DNA of 16,114 nt, from positions 1 through 16,114 of the forward strand of contig JALTEO010000414.1 of assembly GCA_027073875.1 (NCBI GenBank), written 5' to 3'. The DNA is from Bacteroidales bacterium (GTDB taxonomy: Bacteria; Bacteroidota; Bacteroidia; Bacteroidales; JALTDM01). Positions 13,460 through 16,114 of this stretch are shown piece by piece (position 1 is the first letter of the stretch; each line of letters begins with the position of its first letter). The notes under the pieces are model-generated. The model saw only the letters and a list, made by a program, of their open reading frames with translations. It was not told where the DNA came from and made no database searches. A program made the position numbers and the translations under genes.

Positions 13460-16087
13460 TTATAGATATTCTGTCCAATTCCGTCGTTGATTATATTTTA
13501 AATCTTGCAATACGGATGCTTTTACATTAATTTGAAAGTTGTAACTTTGATAAACACCAAAAGGAATAATGTGTAAACTCATTGCCCAACAATGCAGGTC
13601 GCGGGAAATTCGTAGGGAAGGATATGTGAATTTCTTATTAGTAAAATCGTAGCCAAGCGTAAAATCGGCTTTCCATTTGGTTGTTAAATCAATATTGCCT
13701 GAAACACGAGCAGTTTGCACAATCGTTTTTTCTAATCCGGGTTTCACAAACGACCAGTTGTAACTAAAACTCATATTCCACGGAATATAAAATTCTGCGT
13801 ATTCTGATGTGGTGGTTGCTGTCTTGTCTTTTTTTTCTGTTTTTTTATTAAATGTTTTATTGTTGAGTGAGAAACTTAATGATACACGGGCATTAGTCAT
13901 TCGTCCTATTTGTTTATGAGTGTCCCACATTGATTTATTTACAACTTGTCCGTTGTCGTCAAGTGCATACGGATTTACTATTCCGTTGAATGAGATATTG
14001 AAAATTTTCAGAATATTGGTTCTCCCGGACAGGTTGATATTTGACCAATTCATAGAGTCAGCTGCCAAATTGTAGTAGCTGCTGATGTTAAAGCTTTGTA
14101 GTAAAGGAATTTTTATTATCGTTTCGGAAGTGTCGCTTCCTTTGCGGGCTTTCATTTCTACATTGTTTCCCAGTGAGAATCTTAAACTTCCGAATTTACC
14201 TGTTGGTGGAGCACCGTAAATGGCATCGTTGCCAAAAATGGAATAAAATTGTTCGTTGGTATCTTTAGGCACCGGCAGATAATATCCGTATTTTGATTGG
14301 CTGTAGTCCGGACGATAATTAAAAGCAATGCTTGGTGTCATCAGATGACGGATGGCTTTAATCTTCGGATTTTTTCCGAGAAATTGATAAAACCCGTAAA
14401 TTTTTGTGGTCAGTGGAATATTGATGGAATAATCACCTGAACGGACAAATCCCTTCACTGTATCTGTTACTATTTGTGCAGGAATTATATCGTTACCGTT
14501 TATAATAGTATCCTGCCAGTGTTTTTTTATAGATTTGAAATACCATCGTTCGTTGTAAGTGGCAGAAGGGCTGATATTAAAGTGTTTCAGTAAAGAAAAA
14601 TTGGCACTAATAGGAATGGTATGTTTGATACCGTTTTTATAGTTTTCAAATTTTGTCATAGGAGAAAAGTTATCCTGTTTAAATTTGATAGTGTTTTTCA
14701 TATTTGAATTGTATGTCATTCCGATTTTTTCGTAAAACCGTTGTTTGCCGATTTGTTTTTTCCGTTTAAAGGGGTATATTCGTCGCATATTCAGATTTAT
14801 CTCAGGAACACTTAGTGTGATAGAACTGTCTCTATTGTTTTGGGAGTGTCGAAGGTTGGTGGAGAAGTTAAATGGTGTGCCTGCAAATCGTTTGGTGTAA
14901 GCAATATTCGACTGTGCCGTATTTTGCATTCGTTGATTGAAATTGGTAGAAACATATTTGCTGTAAGAACTTGAAACTAGATTAACATTGGCACGGAAAC
15001 TGCTGTTGGGGCGTGCTTTGCTATCCTGCGAATGATTCCACAACAAACGGTAAGAATTTAGGTTTTGATAATTGGGCAATTCTTTTTCGGAGATAATGAC
15101 TTTGGAATAATCAAAGTTTAGTTTTCCGGAGAATTTATATCGTTTTTTATAATTGGTAGCAAAATGTGCTCCCCAAGAACCTAAAGAATAAATATCTCCT
15201 GTAATTTTAGCATCAAAATAATCGTTAATGGCAAAGTAATATCCGCCGTTCCGAAGGAAAAACCCACGATTTGTTTCTTCGCCATATTCGGGTATTACTA
15301 CTCCCGAAGAATGCCCTTTGTTATTGGGGAAAAACCCAAATGGCAAAACCAATGGTAGTGGAATATCTTCAATGACCATATAGGCAGGTCCCGACACAAT
15401 TTTGTCGTTTGGAATTACCTTGGCTTTGGTTAGTTTGATATAATAATCAGGATGTTCCTTATCGCAAGTAGTATATTTTCCGTTTTTTATACATATGACA
15501 CCATTGGGTGATTTTTTTGTGCGGTCGCTTATCAAAAATCCTTCTCCTTGTTTGGTTCTAACATCTTTAATAATTCCTTTTTTTGTCTTAAAGTTATAGG
15601 TAATTTCTTTGGCATCAAATTCTTCATCAACTTGTTTGAAATGAGGTTTTCCTTGTAGTGTTCCCGTGCTGTCAGGTAGTCCTTTGGCAAAAACAGTATT
15701 GTTGTTAAAATTAATTTCGATGTAATTAGCTTTTAGCTCAATATCATTGTAGTTGACTTGAGCATTACCGTAAAGATAAATTTTTTGTGAGGTTAAATCA
15801 ATTAATGTAGAATCCTGAGCGTGATAATTTACCGGTGCATCTACGGCATCTTTTTCCTTTGGATGAGTAGTTGTTAATGAGTCGTTAGAAAGTGTGTCCG
15901 GTAATGAGATTTGTATTGAATCGTTTGTTGGAATAGAGTCTGTCAAGATTGTTTGTAAGGAATCGGTAGTAGAGGAATCACTTGAAAAAAAACAGGAATA
16001 TGCTAAGTTTGGAATGTTTTTAGCAGAAAGAGAAATTGTTATTCCCAAAAATAAAATAAAGAAATATGTTAGATATTTTATGTTCAA
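13460..16087 (-). CDS. lptD: LPS-assembly protein LptD, Bacteroidetes type (outer-membrane OstA-family translocon), TTG start
   Basis: This 875-residue protein begins with a signal peptide (about residues 1-22: short basic start, hydrophobic core, then SAK). A Ser/Thr/Asp-rich linker follows (about 35-75). An OstA/LptA-like beta-jellyroll domain runs from about residue 90 to 200, with IYLYGNAQVNYNDIELKA (103-120). The junction has C199 and C208 in CIKNGKYTTCDKEHPDYYIKL and PLPLVLPFGFFPNNKGHSSG (243-262), a hallmark of LptD in this phylum. The remaining 600 residues alternate polar and aromatic residues like an outer-membrane beta-barrel. LptD inserts lipopolysaccharide into the outer leaflet. 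No in-frame ATG exists near the 5' end: an in-frame TAG lies at 16100-16102, and TTG at 16085-16087 is the only start giving a full signal peptide. Confidence 0.9.
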   Translation of the reverse strand: MNIKYLTYFFILFLGITISLSAKNIPNLAYSCFFSSDSSTTDSLQTILTDSIPTNDSIQISLPDTLSNDSLTTTHPKEKDAVDAPVNYHAQDSTLIDLTSQKIYLYGNAQVNYNDIELKANYIEINFNNNTVFAKGLPDSTGTLQGKPHFKQVDEEFDAKEITYNFKTKKGIIKDVRTKQGEGFLISDRTKKSPNGVICIKNGKYTTCDKEHPDYYIKLTKAKVIPNDKIVSGPAYMVIEDIPLPLVLPFGFFPNNKGHSSGVVIPEYGEETNRGFFLRNGGYYFAINDYFDAKITGDIYSLGSWGAHFATNYKKRYKFSGKLNFDYSKVIISEKELPNYQNLNSYRLLWNHSQDSKARPNSSFRANVNLVSSSYSKYVSTNFNQRMQNTAQSNIAYTKRFAGTPFNFSTNLRHSQNNRDSSITLSVPEINLNMRRIYPFKRKKQIGKQRFYEKIGMTYNSNMKNTIKFKQDNFSPMTKFENYKNGIKHTIPISANFSLLKHFNISPSATYNERWYFKSIKKHWQDTIINGNDIIPAQIVTDTVKGFVRSGDYSINIPLTTKIYGFYQFLGKNPKIKAIRHLMTPSIAFNYRPDYSQSKYGYYLPVPKDTNEQFYSIFGNDAIYGAPPTGKFGSLRFSLGNNVEMKARKGSDTSETIIKIPLLQSFNISSYYNLAADSMNWSNINLSGRTNILKIFNISFNGIVNPYALDDNGQVVNKSMWDTHKQIGRMTNARVSLSFSLNNKTFNKKTEKKDKTATTTSEYAEFYIPWNMSFSYNWSFVKPGLEKTIVQTARVSGNIDLTTKWKADFTLGYDFTNKKFTYPSLRISRDLHCWAMSLHIIPFGVYQSYNFQINVKASVLQDLKYNQRRNWTEYL

Positions 16088-16100
16088 CTGGAAGAAATAC

Positions 16101-16108
16101 TATTTTTG
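16101..16108 (+). promoter_or_regulatory. Possible plus-strand -7 box for a divergent gene beyond the right edge
   Basis: The plus strand reads TATTTTTG, a full TAnnTTTG match, 14 bases upstream of the lptD start and pointing out of the window. A divergent gene to the right would explain it. Without the flanking sequence, chance cannot be excluded in such A/T-rich DNA, and no clear -33 element is present. Confidence 0.3.
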
Positions 16109-16114
16109 CAACAA

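Noticed and set aside
1..16114. tRNA, rRNA, CRISPR arrays, insertion sequences or attachment sites
   Set aside because: No cloverleaf-like segment, spaced repeats, transposase frames or terminal inverted repeats were seen; nearly all sequence is accounted for by conserved genes.

Overview
The window is AT-rich and densely coded, and every gene I can support lies on the minus strand. It looks like an anaerobic member of the Bacteroidetes (probably Bacteroidales). The evidence is an 875-residue LptD of the Bacteroidetes type, Bacteroidetes-style -7 boxes (TAnnTTTG) a short distance upstream of transcription units, starts preceded by A/T-rich sequence rather than a Shine-Dalgarno motif, and the gene content. 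The species cannot be named from the sequence alone.

Right part (13460-16087): lptD, the outer-membrane LPS translocon, apparently starting at TTG. A plus-strand promoter-like box at the right edge suggests a divergent gene outside the window. A 177-bp intergenic region (13283-13459) follows.

Middle part (9890-13282): a two-gene unit encoding the small and large subunits of an Nfn-type enzyme (NADH-dependent ferredoxin:NADP+ oxidoreductase; often annotated as sulfide dehydrogenase SudBA or GltA-like). Next comes a gene with its own promoter-like box, encoding a dihydroorotate-dehydrogenase-like flavoprotein that lacks the catalytic SCPN motif.

Left part (1-9798): a tightly packed 13-gene operon, many of whose genes overlap by 4-7 bases or are separated by 2-3. 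It encodes a membrane-bound respiratory complex of the Mbx/MBS family, which lies between membrane-bound hydrogenase (Mbh), complex I and Mrp antiporters. The order is MrpE, MrpF, MrpG, MbhD-like, MbhE+MrpB fusion, MrpC/NuoK-like, MrpD-like antiporter subunit, a second larger antiporter subunit with a MbhI-like tail, NuoH-like, NuoB-like, NuoC-like, NuoD-like, NuoI-like. It is neither a hydrogenase nor complex I. The large subunit keeps only one Cys of each [NiFe] CxxC motif (both are now CxxE) and has no C-terminal processing tail. The NuoB-like subunit has only three cysteines, as expected for a site-differentiated [4Fe-4S] cluster of the MBS kind.

The most interesting point is the last gene, cut by the left edge. 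Its two-cluster NuoI/MbhN-like domain continues in frame into a second two-cluster domain of the NfnB/GltD type. This suggests the Mbx complex carries its own NAD(P)H-reactive flavoprotein module fused to the ferredoxin-like subunit. With the nearby Nfn pair, this points to a locus balancing ferredoxin, NADH and NADPH and coupling part of that electron flow to Na+ or H+ transport. That is inference: the sequence shows the modules, not the substrates.
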